A DNA stretch of 64,000 bases from Pisaster brevispinus (GCA_023634235.1 JAMKCF010000009.1:186001-250000), one strand, 5' to 3'; shown: positions 1 through 13,525, numbered from the stretch's first letter. Numbers and translations are program-made. The notes: generated by a model not told the origin, from the letters alone.

Positions 1-3000
1 TACAACAGTCAACACTCTTTCGTTGTGTTTAAAGTTGTAACAAGTGATGGCAATTTTTTTCAGACTTGGAGAGTTAAAGTTGCCACCTCAGTGTGCTCTT
101 CCTGAATAATCAGGAGCATTTGATTTGTTACCTCTGACCTGCACTAAAAATAACAAAGGATGTTGTGCCTGATCAGGTGTTGTTGTTTTAAGGTGCCTGA
201 TCCCAAGATGTGCAGGCACTCTTTGCAAACTGTACGGCTTCCATTGATCCAGAGGCAAGCCCCAAACAAATTTAAGCAAGTATAAGGTAACATTTTTGTT
301 AATGAAAAGTTTTCTGAGATTCATGTAGATTCTTCAATAAATTTGTTAACACTTGAAGGAATTCAAGAAATACAAACCTTTTTTTCTCATCAAAAGGTAT
401 ACTTGACTTGTGGTGTCCTGAAGGTCTGGCCAAAATCTGTTACAACATTAATCAAAAACAGTTCCATATAAATGTAGTTGTTACACAAAAAATTATGCGT
501 ATAGTGCAGACAATGTCAAATCTATTGTAAAAAAAATGCTCAGGTAAATTTAGGATCTTGTTAAAAAAATTTCAAATACAAAGTAGCCAAAGAATTGATG
601 CCACAATGCATTGCTACACTGTCTCTAAGCAAATATATCATACATGTATTTTGTGCATCCAATTCCTGTCAGTGCCGGGTTCCAGATAAATGAAAAATAT
701 GTAAAAAAATACTGTGTATCCGCAATAAAAAGCTTTACATTTTATATTTACAACACCATGAGACCTAGGGATAGTCTTGATCCCTCCCTTTCCCTTTCCA
801 AATAATCATGAATAAGAGAGGCAATAATCATACTCTGCATGGTCATGTGTACACATGTACATACAAATTTTTCCCTACAAATTTGGATTTGGCAAATCAA
901 CATACAAATTACAATCTGAAAAAATGCACTCTGGTCCCTTGGCCTTAGGAAGTCAATTGACATGCAAAGTTCAATCCCAAAGTCCAACAAGCAAGGACTC
1001 TGGAGACATTTCTCAGAAACACTGATCCCCTTCTGCATGAATAAATGACCCACTGGACACAACAAAATTGACACAAGAAATGATATAGGCCTATGCATTC
1101 AGCATCACCCTCTGCCTCTGCCCTGTTACACAGGTGCATAGATGTTTCCAGCCCTTGAATTTTGTTCATGAAGGTGGTAGGCATTTGGCAAAAAGACCTT
1201 GTAGGAAATATTCAGGCACCACTACTTGCACAAAATACAAATTTTCATTTACTTTAAATTAATTAATCGTTTTGGGTCATAGGCTTGGTTTTTGTCAATT
1301 TATAGGCCTAATGATTTAAAGAAAGATACAAAGTCACCCGTGAAAATTTCAGTTGAACACAGTGCCTTCTTGACGTTGAGAAAACAAGTAGGCTTTCAGA
1401 TAGAAATTACACAACTTCTTTTCGAGGTCATTACCAAGTTATGACCCTACCTTTAAAATAATAAATAAACATGAATAAATGTACACCCAGTTTTTAACCA
1501 CTGATTCAATGGATATGTTCTTACCAAAAAAATATGTAATAGACAGCTGCAAGCTGTGAATGTGATACAGTATAGGACGAACAGTTTGTTTACCCAGGCA
1601 CAAAAGTAGAATTGGTATTATCAAGCGGATTGCCTCATTTCTGTTACAATATTTCTGTGTTGTTGTTTGTTCAATATTATTATTAATTGTGAACAGCAGC
1701 TCACATTATGCATTAGTCATCAATACTAGGTACACAATTGATATTAACATCAGGTCTTGCAAAATTGTAATTAAAGATACACTGGGCTCAAATTTCAAAA
1801 AAAATCACAACTACAATGTATATCACAGGTTTGTAGATCAGAACTTTCACTTGACAATTTTACAAATGACCTAAAATATTTCTAGCATTTGCTGAACTTT
1901 AAAAACATCTTGATTTTGAAAAGACTTAGAATAAATGAGTCCAAGTTTAAAGCATACACGTATGCATATATTTAGAGAAACAGTAGACAGCTGGATTTTA
2001 GGTGGCTGTGGGGTTACTGGCCAACTGGACTCCGGCCAGTGATCCAATAGCAATAATGAAAACTGGTGCTTATTCGTGGTCAGACTTCCAGTCTTGGTTT
2101 TGGTTTACATTATACTAACATTCAGAAAAAAAGATGCAATCCAATCAGTAAGGTTCATGAAAAGAATTATCTGTAGCATACATTGTAGCGTGCATCAGGC
2201 AGTGTAAACAGATACAATTTATTTTTAAAACATTTTGAAGCCTTGTATGAAACAAGATAACTGTAAGATAATTAACAAAGCATTTTAGTATATCTTTTGT
2301 TAACTGACCTTGTTATACTGACATCTAAAATTCTCTAAATTAATCAACTGACAATGAAATAATTGTTTACTTAACTACAGGTATAGTACCAGTTCTCAGA
2401 CATGTCAATAATTTATCAAGATTACAGCTCTTTACACAGTGTTGAAAAAGGGACATTTTGTATTTATTGTGGACAACTAACTCAAACTGGGACCAATATT
2501 ACAAAGGAGTTGCCATCCAGGCAAAATGTGAAAAAACATGTGTTTTCCATTCGTTTTCCATTAATACATTTAACACCAGCACAAAACAATGGATACAAGA
2601 CACACTTCTGGTGACTGCTGTTATAGGCCTATACACATTGTCTATCCTTGCGCTTTACCAGTGCACTACACAAAGATATTGCATTCTGACTTAATTGCAG
2701 TCTTTGTTTGCCATTTCTCCATTCTGGCTTTCAGCGCGCAACCGTGTCCAGAGGGGTTAATCCCTTTAACCATCTCAATCTCTCAAATCACAAACCCCGT
2801 CCGCAAAAAAAGAGAAGATATCATAAACGTGGCTATAACGGGGAGATGATTAAAAAAACGAGCCGACAGCAAGCAATTTAATGTTTTTTATGTCAACAGG
2901 ATCTAGATGGTAGAGCCAAAGGCCCAATCACATGCATGATGTCACCGACTGTACGCTAGGGTGGACTTGGGGTCCATAGTGGCATGTTATCCGCCAAAAC

Positions 3001-3899
3001 CTCTCCCAAGCTGAATAAATTTCGGCTCCGGGATATTTCACTTCATCTAAGCCATACCATAGGATCCAATTTTTATTATGGTAATTTTTTTCTTTTTATT
3101 TGTAGTGTTTCGCTTCAATTTTGGTTTGATTTTTGTACTCCTTTCTTTCCTTCTTTAAAGTTGAGTAATTAATGATCTTCAAGTAATAAAACCCAAATTA
3201 ATTAATGATCTTATGAGGGTTTCAGAGGTCTACTGGCTTTGTCTTACCCCAAGGTTTTTTATTAACACTTATCACAATGTTTCAGAATTCTTGTTTCAAC
3301 TGGGACATGGGACAGTTAGAAACATGTTATATAAGGGTCTACTACCAAGGCGTTCCTCTTGCTGTGTGGTGCCTCCAGTCAAGATTGCCTGGAAAGTTGC
3401 CTCATGTGAAAAGGCCCTTTTACACTGTAATCCGGACTGTTGGATTACTCAAGATATGCACATCAACAAGTACTTGTACTTCACAGTATTTTACTAAAAG
3501 TAAAAAACTAATATTTGACATCCAGATTTTCTTTTAATAATTCAAAGGTGAACATTTCTGGACAGTATGTAGACATACATGTGAGGGTGCGCAATATTCT
3601 TGTGTCTTGAAAACAACACAACTTTTCCATGATCCCAATTAACAATCACATCAATTGCACGTGACATATAACATATGCATCAAAAACTCCCTACTTTGTG
3701 CATATTGTACAATAATGCAATGAGTGTGCACTGCACTTAAAAATCTACATCTTTACCCTGAATCAAGACCCAAACTTGCCTTGGGAAGCCCTTCAGTCAC
3801 TTTAAATGGCTCTAATGTACATCATCAAGTAACTCTACACAGGTTGGTATTGAGTTGTGGGGCAACTGCACTTGTTTGGGGCTGCCCTGGAGCAACTCA

Positions 3900-4035
3900 T
3901 GAATTTTGTAACAAAGTCCCAATTTCACCGCACTGCCAACCACAGAATTCTGCGCTTACAATGTCTCTAGAGCGTAATTCTTCAGGCTGTAAGCGCAGAA
4001 CCACACAGTAAGCAGAGCCATAAATTGGGCCCTGT
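3900..4035 (+). repeat. copy of the GGGCCC-ended palindromic repeat family
   Basis: The segment ends in a form of the family terminus (ATAAATTGGGCCCTG), preceded by AAGCAGAGCC where other copies have AAGCAGCTCTATG. It also contains the typical inner words of the family (AGAATTCTGCGCTTA). Related copies lie near 6.2, 13.9, 14.4, 14.6, 16.7, 62.0 and 63.6 kb. The left border of this copy is unclear. Confidence 0.5.
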
Positions 4036-5401
4036 TCCTGTACTAATTACTGCACTTGACATTACCTTGGCATCTTCCAAAACAAAAAGGTCAAACAAGT
4101 ATCTTTCAGTGTAAATTATTTAAGCCGCTGTTCAAATATTTTGAGCCAACCTATTACAATGATTTCAAGTTTCTTCACCCACTTCAACTATATCCTGAAC
4201 ACAGTAAATAGTGGTCTCTTGTGTATACTTAGCCCAGCCAAGAAAATGAGAGGGGTTATAATTTGACCGACATCCAATACAACAATGGTCAAACCACAAT
4301 GGACAACTGAATTGGGGTGGTGTTACAGGTTTAAAGTGCTTGTCATCCAGTATTGGATATTATTTATAAGTGTACGCCTGGTCAGGTTGGTACAGGCAAA
4401 AGGCTTCTTGGAGGGGGGGGGGGGTGCTGCTAGACACCATGCTACATGTACATTGTGTACAGTGTGTTTGGTCCTTTCTCTATGGCACATTTGAACCATA
4501 GGCCTATGTACACAGATCTGAGTCTGTTATTTATCAACATTTCAGGAAAAAGAACCTCAACCATCCTCCTCACCAGAACTCCTTATAAGGTACCCATACT
4601 GCACCTCAGTTTAAATGCATCCTGCGACCAAAAGCATGTCTTAGGCTTACACGCAACAAAAACTGTCCGTCGATGACAAATTTAACCATCTGTCACACTG
4701 CAACAACATTTAACCCTCAGGAATATTTTCTTCAATCTTAATTCCACTGACCCAAACTGCAAACATCAAAAACCACAGAGTGTGAACAGTATGTAAAATC
4801 CCCCACCCCTCCCCCCCCCCCCTCCTAACAACATGTGCCTAGACTATTGACTCAGCCAGCTAAATCTGCCATCCTCACCAGCCAGGCCTCTCTGTGCAGG
4901 CCTCTCCATGGCCAAGGATAGTGTGACAAACAGCATGACTCATCGCTACACGTCAGACACTTTAAAGATGCACCTGCAGTCCCACCACTGTGAAACAAAA
5001 TCATAGCTTCACATGGGAAGAGAACCAGGTGAAGTGACACTTCAATCTTAACACCCACAGTCAATGTCTTTCTAGATCTCTATCAGAATAATCTCTATTT
5101 GGAAACTGGCATTTCATACCACATGTTGTATATTCATATTGTTATTGGTAACTTTAGCTTAATGTGCAGGAAGTGTGCATGTAGTCTTGTAGTCTTTACT
5201 AAAATGCTGCTCTGCTATTGGAAGGGAGATGCACAGCTTGCACGGTTCTGGGTGGTTAGTGGGGATGGGAATCTGGGGATATATATATTTTTTTTGGGGG
5301 GGGGGGGTAATAGGCAGTGTAGCACACTGAAAAAGTATAAACACCATACACAGTATTTACTTAAATATTGTATGACAACTGAAAGGCCATTTTTATTTTG
5401 C

Positions 5402-5500
5402 AAAGGGGGCTTTAATTGGAAAATTTTAAAGTTTATATTAAAGACTTTTGAAGGGGCACCAAGGCCAAGACCAGGGCAACGGATCAGTGGCCTCCGTTAT
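5402..5500 (+). repeat. copy of the GGGGCACCAAGG dispersed repeat
   Basis: A diverged copy of a repeat whose best-kept word is GGGGCACCAAGGCCAAGACC, followed by GGGCAACGG and GGCCTCC. Other copies are near 10109-10210, 24056-24152 and 61537-61665. The family appears to be a short noncoding interspersed repeat. Its class is unknown. Confidence 0.45.
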
Positions 5501-6194
5501 TTTCCAGCTCTGGTCTTTACCATCCATCCTACTCGGAAGTTACACATCGCTGTATGTACATTGTACAAAAACTAAATCTTTTTGAAGCTCCATGGTACTT
5601 GAGCTGTGCAATGTTAACACACTCCTTGTGAACATGACGCATTACATCTTCCTGCTCATTTCAAGTTCCATACCTCCACTGAGGGTTACACAGAATGTTA
5701 GTCTCAACATGTATGGCTCACTACATGAATGTCAGTGCAGTGGACCCTTTATTACCCAAGTTGAATTTAAACAAAATTGTAGTTTTTACATTCACAGTAG
5801 GCATCCCCATCTTTTCTTATTTCCAATTGCAAGTTTATTTAAATTTATTTAATTTTCATATTATTTACAATTCAATTAAATCCCAAGCCACAACAAGACC
5901 ACGCCAATAACCACATTTTAAAATCAAATACTGATTATTAGTCATTGTTCCACAAAGTATGTAAAAATAAAATGCCGGTATTGACAGAGTCAATCTATGT
6001 TAATGTACATTTTTAAAAAACACTTGACAGAAGGACCTCCAGCTCTACACAAACCACATTGACCCTACACCTTCTCTAAAGCCCTAAAAACCACATAACC
6101 ATGAAAGCATACTCGCTAATGCATGAGGGTTGTCATAGTTACTTTAAAAAAAAATGCTGTGCTCAGTATCATACTTTCTTTTAAAGGTGAACAT

Positions 6195-6365
6195 TTTTCG
6201 GAACAATTTTTCTGCTACTAAGCAAAACTAAGTCAGTATACCAGCCACAGATGGTACATGTGGATTGCTTCTTTGGCTGGCAACCTTGTTCCGGTAAGCA
6301 CATTTTGTTTTGTGCTTACATGTACTTTTTTCTGCTTTTAAAAGCAGCTCTATGATATTGGGCCA
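6195..6365 (+). repeat. copy of the GGGCCC-ended palindromic repeat family
   Basis: Contains TTTTCTGCTACTAAGCAAAA on the left and TTTTAAAAGCAGCTCTATGA followed by TATTGGGCC on the right. This is the same pattern of paired TTCTGCT/AAGCA words and terminal TTGGGCC seen in the other copies. The middle carries the family's GGCTGGCAACCTTGTT-like word. Confidence 0.55.
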
Positions 6366-6984
6366 ACATGAGAAAGAGGTACATGTACATGTATTAAAAT
6401 TCAATGTCCACAGCCATGTATGCAAGAAGATGAAAATTTCTTTGTAACATCTTGGCAATAACTGAACAGCCTGTACAGGTTAGAGGTTTCTGATGACGCA
6501 CTACATGTACATGTATGATGGCAATAACAATGATTTGAACTACACACATTATCACAGTGCAACTCTATGAAAAACAATCAAGTGTTTATGGTTGCTGGGT
6601 ATTGGGCAATAATAAAGTTGAACTCAGGATCAGAGTCTAAATGTAGGGCCCAACAAGGACCCTATTCATCATCACATTGTAATCTGACCCATATTTCACA
6701 AGCTTTATTTGACCACATCCTCTGTAAAATATTCACTTCAAATAACTTCTTTATACCAGTCATGGGGCATTGAAAAGATCAAGTAATGTACTCTAGCAAC
6801 AAGTAATTATTTCTCAGATAAGACACACACAAAAATACATGAACGTCAAGTTTCGATTCAAAGTGGGGATGTTCAGAAAATTAAGATGGACAAGTAAACA
6901 ATCAGTGACACGCCATCAAGTTGTATCAATCTTTCAATAACTTCAGAGCATACAGGAAAAATACAGAACATTACTGACTACACA

Positions 6985-7120
6985 ATATGTGGGCAGAGGG
7001 GCTCCAAGGTCAAATTCAGTTTTGGGATCCACTAGATGGAATCCGTATGAAAATTTACAAATAAAATTACAAGTCTCTAACATCATGTTAAAATGGTGTA
7101 AAATGCCATATAACAACATT
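6985..7120 (+). repeat. half copy of the GGGGCTCTAAGGTCAAATT element
   Basis: Shares with the element at 22527-23015, in the same order, the words GAGGGGCTC, AAGGTCAAATT, ATTACAAGTCTCT, ATTAAAA/GTTAAAA and GGTGTA..ATGCCAT. Only the left half is seen here; I could not find the inverted right half downstream. It is probably a truncated copy. Confidence 0.5.
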
Positions 7121-8028
7121 TAAGAATTATATCAAAACTAAAATAAAATGGCCTCTGTGTCATTCCAGGCTTGTTTGTTCACATTGTACTGTACAGCTCT
7201 AACAGCTGACACGCTCTGAAAAGAGCTTATAAGTCCAAGATTGTGATTGTGAATCCAAGAAAATAAAAATTCAGACAACTTAACTTGCACTGGACAACCT
7301 AGAAATGTTCTTACCTGTAAAAGGCTACAAATATTCCCTTTTTTTTCTTTCATTTTTTTTTTACAAAATTTACTTTAAACAAAAAATATTAGAAGTCTTA
7401 AGGAAATTGCTGAACTAAAATTTGAGTACTTAAAATTATGCATTGTTGTGGTGGCTTACAGACAATGGAAAGCTGCCAGTATTTTACTAGTTAGATAAAA
7501 TGGGTAAAAGGTCCACAATGTATTAAACACACTTTCAATACTGTTTAGCTGGATGATCAACAATCGATTGTTCACTTATGACTCACTAATCTATGCAGGC
7601 ACCCAAACAGAATTAGTAATATGTTTTTTTTTTCACAAAACAAATCCTCAAAAGAGGTTACAAATTCAACAAATAGCACAAGTTTGAGAACTTCACTTCC
7701 GTGTTTTTTTTTTAAAGCTTCGAAAATTGTTTGCATTATTACATGCGGGCTAGTGAAAGAAATTTGGGTTCACTCAACCAGCCGGCGAGTGAAAAAAGTT
7801 AAGGGAAACCCCTGCGTATCTGCGTACTCTCGGTTCCAGTGTGTCACAATGGCGACCAAACAGAAGTCAAGTGGATGTTGTGTCATATTTATTATGGTTT
7901 TTTTACCTTGAATTAACAAAGTTGTTATCACCAAAATGGTTAAAAGATAACACCAGTAAAAAACGGAATTAAGAGTTTTAGAAAACAGAACTCAGTAAAT
8001 TACATCACGGAAAATTCTGATGTCTGTG

Positions 8029-8823
8029 GCCCCGTTCCCACTGGACCCCGCATTGATCGCGCAATTTGAGAAAAGGGCGATCAGACCCCGCAATTTCTCG
8101 AAAAGGGCGATCAAAGGGCGATCAAGCGTAAGTGGGAACGCGAGGGCGATCAGGATCAGACCCCGCAAATTTGATCCACCTCGGGAGTAGGATTAAAGCG
8201 GGATCTGATCGCCCTTGTGGATTAATGGGCGATCAAAAGTCTAGTGGGAACGCAAAGGGCGATCAGACCCCACAATTTGAGGGCGAACATCCGGTACGGT
8301 AGGCCCGAATGGTGCGAAAATGGTGTTCTTTTTTCTTCTATTCCCAGCAAGTACCACGCATTTGGTGACATGAATTGCAAGTAAAGCATAAAGCAGCATT
8401 GACGTCACGTGACGATACCAACTACACGTTCTGTACAACGCATCCACACTAAGCCCAAACCCACGCTTTAATTTTGGATGCATTGTATTCATACGTGCAC
8501 GTTCTTTAAAGATGGCAGCGCCCAGCAATAAACGTCCCATAAATTCGTAAAAAAAAACCTCCCAAAAAGATGAGAAGCGTGGCAAACTATGGTCGGACGA
8601 GGAGCTAGGAGCCATCCCACACTGTGTGGTCGCCATAGATACGTTGCGCCTGCGCACTGCCCACTTGGTCGACCTGCGTTGGTGAACTTTGAATCCACTT
8701 CCGTTCCCAAAAGGGAGATCAATGCGCGATCATACTCTAGTGGGAACGCGACCGCGATTCACGTCTGCGACTAATCCTTTTGCGGGGTCAGGATCTCGTA
8801 ATTGTGGATCCAGTGGGAACGCG
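8029..8823. mobile_element. nonautonomous hAT-like DNA element with terminal inverted repeats
   Basis: A GC-rich island of about 795 bp in AT-rich surroundings. The left end reads CCCCGTTCCCACTGGACCC and the inverted right end reads CCGCGTTCCCACTGGATCC, so the termini match over nearly 19 bases. Direct copies of GTCTGTG flank it at 8022-8028 and 8824-8830 (7 of 8 bases if extended to 8), which fits the 8-bp target duplication of hAT transposons. Inside are repeated AAGGGCGATCA words and further TAGTGGGAACGC copies. The inner open frames resemble no transposase, so the element looks nonautonomous. Class assignment rests on the flanking duplication only. Confidence 0.7.
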
Positions 8824-8830
8824 GTCTGTG

Positions 8831-11699
8831 ACTGATGCCTGATACCATTAATAGGATTAAGGACACAAATCTGATGTGTTAAAAATCATGGTACATGTAC
8901 ATCAAAGGAAAGTCAGAACATTTCATTTTATCATTTTAATGGTCAAATGTTTTATACTCAACATTTATGTTAATTTTTTGCGTGATGTGTGCATGCATGG
9001 CGGGTTTATCCAGTTGTGTCTATGAGGCTTTATTTAGATGGTTAGACTTGTGTACAGTGGGAATGGGTTTGTGTACATGGTTATGTACACTTGCTGTGTG
9101 TGCGCAGTTGTGCGCATGTACGTGTTTGCGCAAATATAGCAGTTTGGTTGGTGGTGCTATAGATTTTGTGGATCCATGATATTGGCGGGCAACCAATCAC
9201 GAGTGTGCTAGGTCCAGAAGACGAGTGATTAAAAGTTCAACCTTCTTGGGATGTTAGACCAATTAGGTTGGCTTACATGTATTTCTTTTTAGCGGGAATG
9301 CAAGGCGGGAATGCAAGTTTGTTAGTGTCACTTTTGTCATAGGCCTATATCTTTTGTTTGAGACACTTTTTCAAGTGTGACTCTGCCTGTTCCACCGCAT
9401 GCTTTCTGAGAATATAGACAACTGTGAAATAAAACCCATCAACCAGAACTCAAATCCAACATGTGTCCATTTTTACAGTGAAATACAAAGTATTTTTCTT
9501 GGTAGGTAAGGTTGTTTTGTGTACACTGAAAAGGGTAATTTCCCCCAAAAATTATGTATAGTGAAGTTTATGTACTATGTATTAATTACATATCTCCACA
9601 AATTTATATGGAAGGGAGATCTACATGTATGGTACCATCGTACATTATAATTGTGCAGGTCTATCATGGTGAACATGCCATGAACAATAAATATGAAGTG
9701 TACTCATTTGTCATTAATGTGTGAGTACATCTACTTTCATTTTTAGACGTCACATGTGTTTCTTCTTGATGTGACATGAAATATAAATTAGCAGACTGGC
9801 TTACATGTACAGTGTAGTTGGACATGAAGAGTGGCGACAGCATCCCACTTAGCTTCTAATGTCTAGACATTTAAATGAAGTAGTGGTCTATTCACCTCAA
9901 TAAAAGAAATTTGTATCAAGAAATACAATACGTGGGTGGGACCAATAAGTAGGACCATTTATCAAATCATTAGGGTGGATCCCTTACTCATTAAATAGGC
10001 CCATACAGCTGTTTTGTGGCTTTCGAGGTAGTCCCAAGTTTGTCAATGCTTTTAACTAAGCAGGCCATGTACCTCGTTCTGGTCGGCAAGGCAATTTTTG
10101 TCATGATTAAAGGACAACTCTATGAGGAAAATTTGTACTGGAACAATTAATGGGGCACCAAGGCAATGGCCTGGGGTAAGGAGGCAATTGAGTCTGTTGC
10201 CTTTGTGAAATACATGTACGTACTGTACAGTCTATCAGGCTAGTTTAAGGCTGTGTTTTTTTAGACCCCCTCGCCCTTCCACATTCCCCTCCCTGAGTAG
10301 AATTTATATATTTTAAAAAACATTCAGTATCAATACACCTTTTTTAGTAAACTCTCCCCCATCAAACAGCATGTAATTGTATTGAATGCCTACTAAAGTA
10401 CATTGTACATATTGTGTATTGTGTTCAATAAATGTTGAATCACAGCACTTCTAAAAAATTCATACACATTTTGACAGGTCATACATCTTTTGAACTCCCT
10501 CACCAATATTTATAAAACAAGTTGGCCCTTGGGTGTGGGTAGACTTTGAGCATGGGGAATGCCATTGATTCCATGACCGTGTACCTATAATTTCCAAACA
10601 GTTTGATTATCTAGCCAAAATACACAATGATTGATAGAGCCCATTTTGATGCAGTCTGGTCAGACCTACTCATATCATTATGATCAACCGACTTTCACAA
10701 ACCAATATTCATCCATACAGGGCTCCCTCAACACCTTGCAAAAAAAAAGAAAAAAGCATCACCCCAACCCATGCCCCTCTGATTGTTATTACATTTTGAT
10801 TTCACACATTGTATTGCCTGGAATAATGATCAATTTCTATGTCTTCCTTGCCAGTATTATTACTGTATGTACATCATGATTGTACACCCAAGGAGGAAGA
10901 CAAACGGCCATCTAATACAATTGTAATTTGGCAAAGGGAGGTTTGTACAGAAACAATGGTGTAACTTGGAAGGAGGACATTTAACAACTCCCTAATGATT
11001 GATTTTCTTGTGGTGAGAACATCTTCAGCGGAGTTAATGAGGTCTATGTATGATATTAAATACAGATTGAGAGAACCCTTCATTATCTTGGACTGATAAC
11101 AATACAACACATGGCCACCAGTGTTGTAAAATATTATGTAATCCAATCTATAGTCTGACTAGCCTAGATGGGAACAAAGGCAATAATTATTACAGGATGG
11201 GAGCCACAAATGGTCCTGGTAATTGCTTGTCAGTCCACACTTTTATTACCTACACATTAAAGCACCATTAAACAAATCCACATACTGTGATCATAGAGCA
11301 AGGAAGTCTGGAAATTCACGCAGACAACAGAGTTCCCACAGACTTTAAGATTTTCTGATGGAAGTGCTCTCGAAAGGAAAGATGCATTGTTCTCTCAAAG
11401 ATGAATATCTAGGCCTGAAGTACATAAATTCAGCACTGATGTTGTAAACACAACTTTAAGCCAGCGACTTCCTGTGAAGTATGATGTATGAACCGTACCG
11501 TAGGTACCAACTACTGATAAAAAGGCTTTAAAATTAGCTGAACTTTCTCAAAAGAAATAATGTGTTTTAACTCTAGACCCAGTAACTCGCTGTACTCCTT
11601 TCTTCGTCAAAATTTCGGGGAAAAAGAGGAATACAGTGGCTATTTTTACTCCATGATGATGATTATTGATTAACCCGAGGAACCAATTAATTATTAATA
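8831..11699. other. noncoding stretch with one repeat copy
   Basis: No exon recognised on either strand. The region holds a copy of the GGGGCACCAAGG family at 10109-10210 and ATGTACAT words. Nothing else stands out. Confidence 0.55.
10109..10210 (+). repeat. copy of the GGGGCACCAAGG dispersed repeat
   Basis: Carries AAGGACAACTCTATGAGGAA, then GGGGCACCAAGGCAATGGCC and GGAGGCAATTG. The copy at 24056-24152 has the same three blocks (CACCTCTATGAGGAAATT, ACCAAGGCAATGAC, GGAGGCAATGG), so the order of blocks defines the family. Confidence 0.55.
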
Positions 11700-12757
11700 C
11701 AGTCATTTGACCAGTTCGGGATCATTGACCAGTTCGGGATCACTTCAAACTTTGCAACAACCCCATAATTAAGTTACTTCTCACATTACCAATTTCTGTT
11801 GATACATGTGAAGAATAACATGCAATAAACCAACAAACCCAAAATAAGGTTCCAAACTTCATCAACAAATAAATTATGGCCATTTTCTTGAAGTTTGTCT
11901 GCGATTTTGATCATTATTTTAAAAAAAAATGTTGGTTGAAAAACGCTGTTAAAACTTCTCACCTTTAAAATTTGAACGCCAGGGCGAATAACATTTATGT
12001 TAAATGCTTAGAATGTGTAAAAAATATTTCAGGTAAATACTGAGCAGTCGTCTTGTTTTTTTGAGGAGACGAAATTGCCGAAATCGTCTTTTGGGGGGCA
12101 TCGTACCCTTGACCAGTTCGGGATCACTCACTACTCAGCATCTCTCATTGCGTCAAATGGTGCCGCACTCAGTGAGGTAAAATCTTACTGCTGCAGTCGA
12201 AAGTTTATTTGTTGCTTTTAAGATACATTTCTTCAACAAATTCTTGTAGGAATATTGTTTTTTTGTGAGAAAATGAAACTTGGAGGAGGAAACTGCGACT
12301 GTAAGAATAGATATTTGGGTCAATGTTGCTTTTTAGGCGTGCTTCACCTTTTCATTTGCCTTTGCTGTTGTTTTGTGTTTTTGTTGCTGGATTTTTGCGC
12401 TGCTGTTGAATACACTTGCATGAAATTCTCTGGAGAAAGGAAGTCCATGTCCATGCCAACACACTTGTGAAGTTTGTGTCCTTGAGAGACAGTTTTATGA
12501 ATAGGAGTATTGGTTTGCAATAGAGGGCAAGCTACTGATTCAAAATAGAATCAACTGATCCTGAACTGGTCAAACAGGTGACAATACTTTTCTCAAAGCC
12601 TCTTCAAAAGTACTAATCTTTTTTTGTCAGTGGATACTTGGTGAGTTTTATAACATGTTTAGGTAAACTGATAAACTTTTTTGTTTAAAATGTCAAAGAG
12701 ATTGCAACCAAAAACAAAGTGAATTCAAAAAGTGATCCCGAACTGGTCAAATGACTG
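11700..12757. mobile_element. Tc1/mariner-type nonautonomous element, about 1.06 kb
   Basis: The two ends are perfect inverted repeats. The left end starts CAGTCATTTGACCAGTTCGG and the right end is its exact complement over about 25 bases. Each end is bordered by TA (11698-11699 and 12758-12759), the target duplication typical of Tc1/mariner elements. The word GACCAGTTCGGGATCA recurs inside next to the left end, again near 12110, and in diverged inverted form near 12558, so the ends have extra subterminal copies. No transposase reading frame is present; the longest inner frame (12255-12470) is cysteine- and phenylalanine-rich with no domain I recognise. Confidence 0.75.
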
Positions 12758-13525
12758 TATTACTTAACTTAGCGTTAAAAAATTGTTTGTTGGTTTGTTG
12801 TTGTTTTGGGTTTTTTAAATATATTATTTGTTTCAATGTTTTCTCACGTTCAGAATGTGTAATTACTAGTAAATTCCATTTGGTAATAAGGAATATACAC
12901 AGGCCATAATGCAAATGAAACACCCTCACAAGACTTTGGCTTGGGCAGGCAGCAGCTCCCAGTCCCTGGCTGGCCTGGCGACCTTGTGCATTATTGAGCT
13001 CGAAGCCAGCCATTCGATCGTCCGTCGTGTGGGCATCGTCACCATTTCAATCGACTGTTTTATCACACAACATGTTTCAATTAATTTTATGTTTAAACAA
13101 ACACAGTATCAAAACATAACCGAAGGTAAGATTATACTCACACAACTGTATTTAATCCTGTTCCGTTTTTATCTTACTTCACGGCAGAATGATCGTCCAG
13201 CTTTTGTAGCCAGCTCACTTTCTCCCGAATGAAATTCCCGTCTCCATTTCCGAAGGCAGTAGAAATATGGCCCGGAATATAAGTAGATTGTAACGCCGCC
13301 AATACAGTGTTTCGATTCCTACGGCGCGTATGGGTAATAAATAAAAAAAACTATAGAGGGCGGTAAACTATTATCTTACACATAGCCGTATATCGAGTGT
13401 GCTGGAAGTTTTCCCACTTCGGACTTGTGTTATGATTTGAAGAAAGAAAATGCCCAAGCTTTTTGGTAATATTTCCTTGTATACTTGCGTTTTTGCAATT
13501 TACTGTATTTCATTTTTGAGAGAAA
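12758..13525. other. noncoding, locally GC-richer promoter-like stretch
   Basis: From about 13.0 kb the sequence becomes richer in CG dinucleotides than its surroundings, which often marks an animal promoter. An open stretch on the minus strand around 13178-13290 ends at a good donor-like sequence but has no start codon in its frame. No gene can be assigned. Confidence 0.35.

Larger units (their letters stand above)
1..8028. other. AT-rich noncoding stretch, no gene recognised
   Basis: I read both strands and found no exon with a recognisable domain, conserved motif or good splice-bounded coding stretch. The open frames present are short, low in complexity and unlike known proteins. The stretch holds homopolymer runs (G at 4413-4424, C-rich at 4802-4823, G at 5296-5307), copies of three dispersed repeat families listed separately, and many ATGTACAT-like words. 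It could be intergenic DNA, a large intron or a long 3' untranslated region of a gene lying to the left. The sequence does not decide between these. Confidence 0.6.

Noticed and set aside
8241..8657. 138-residue minus-strand open frame
   Set aside because: Lies wholly inside the hAT-like element, has no transposase motif and is explained by the GC-rich repeat composition.
13178..13300. Open minus-strand stretch (…GNGDGNFIREK…) ending at an AA-GTAAGAT donor-like site
   Set aside because: No start codon in its frame, no recognised family and no partner exon to the left; kept only as a hint of a promoter region.
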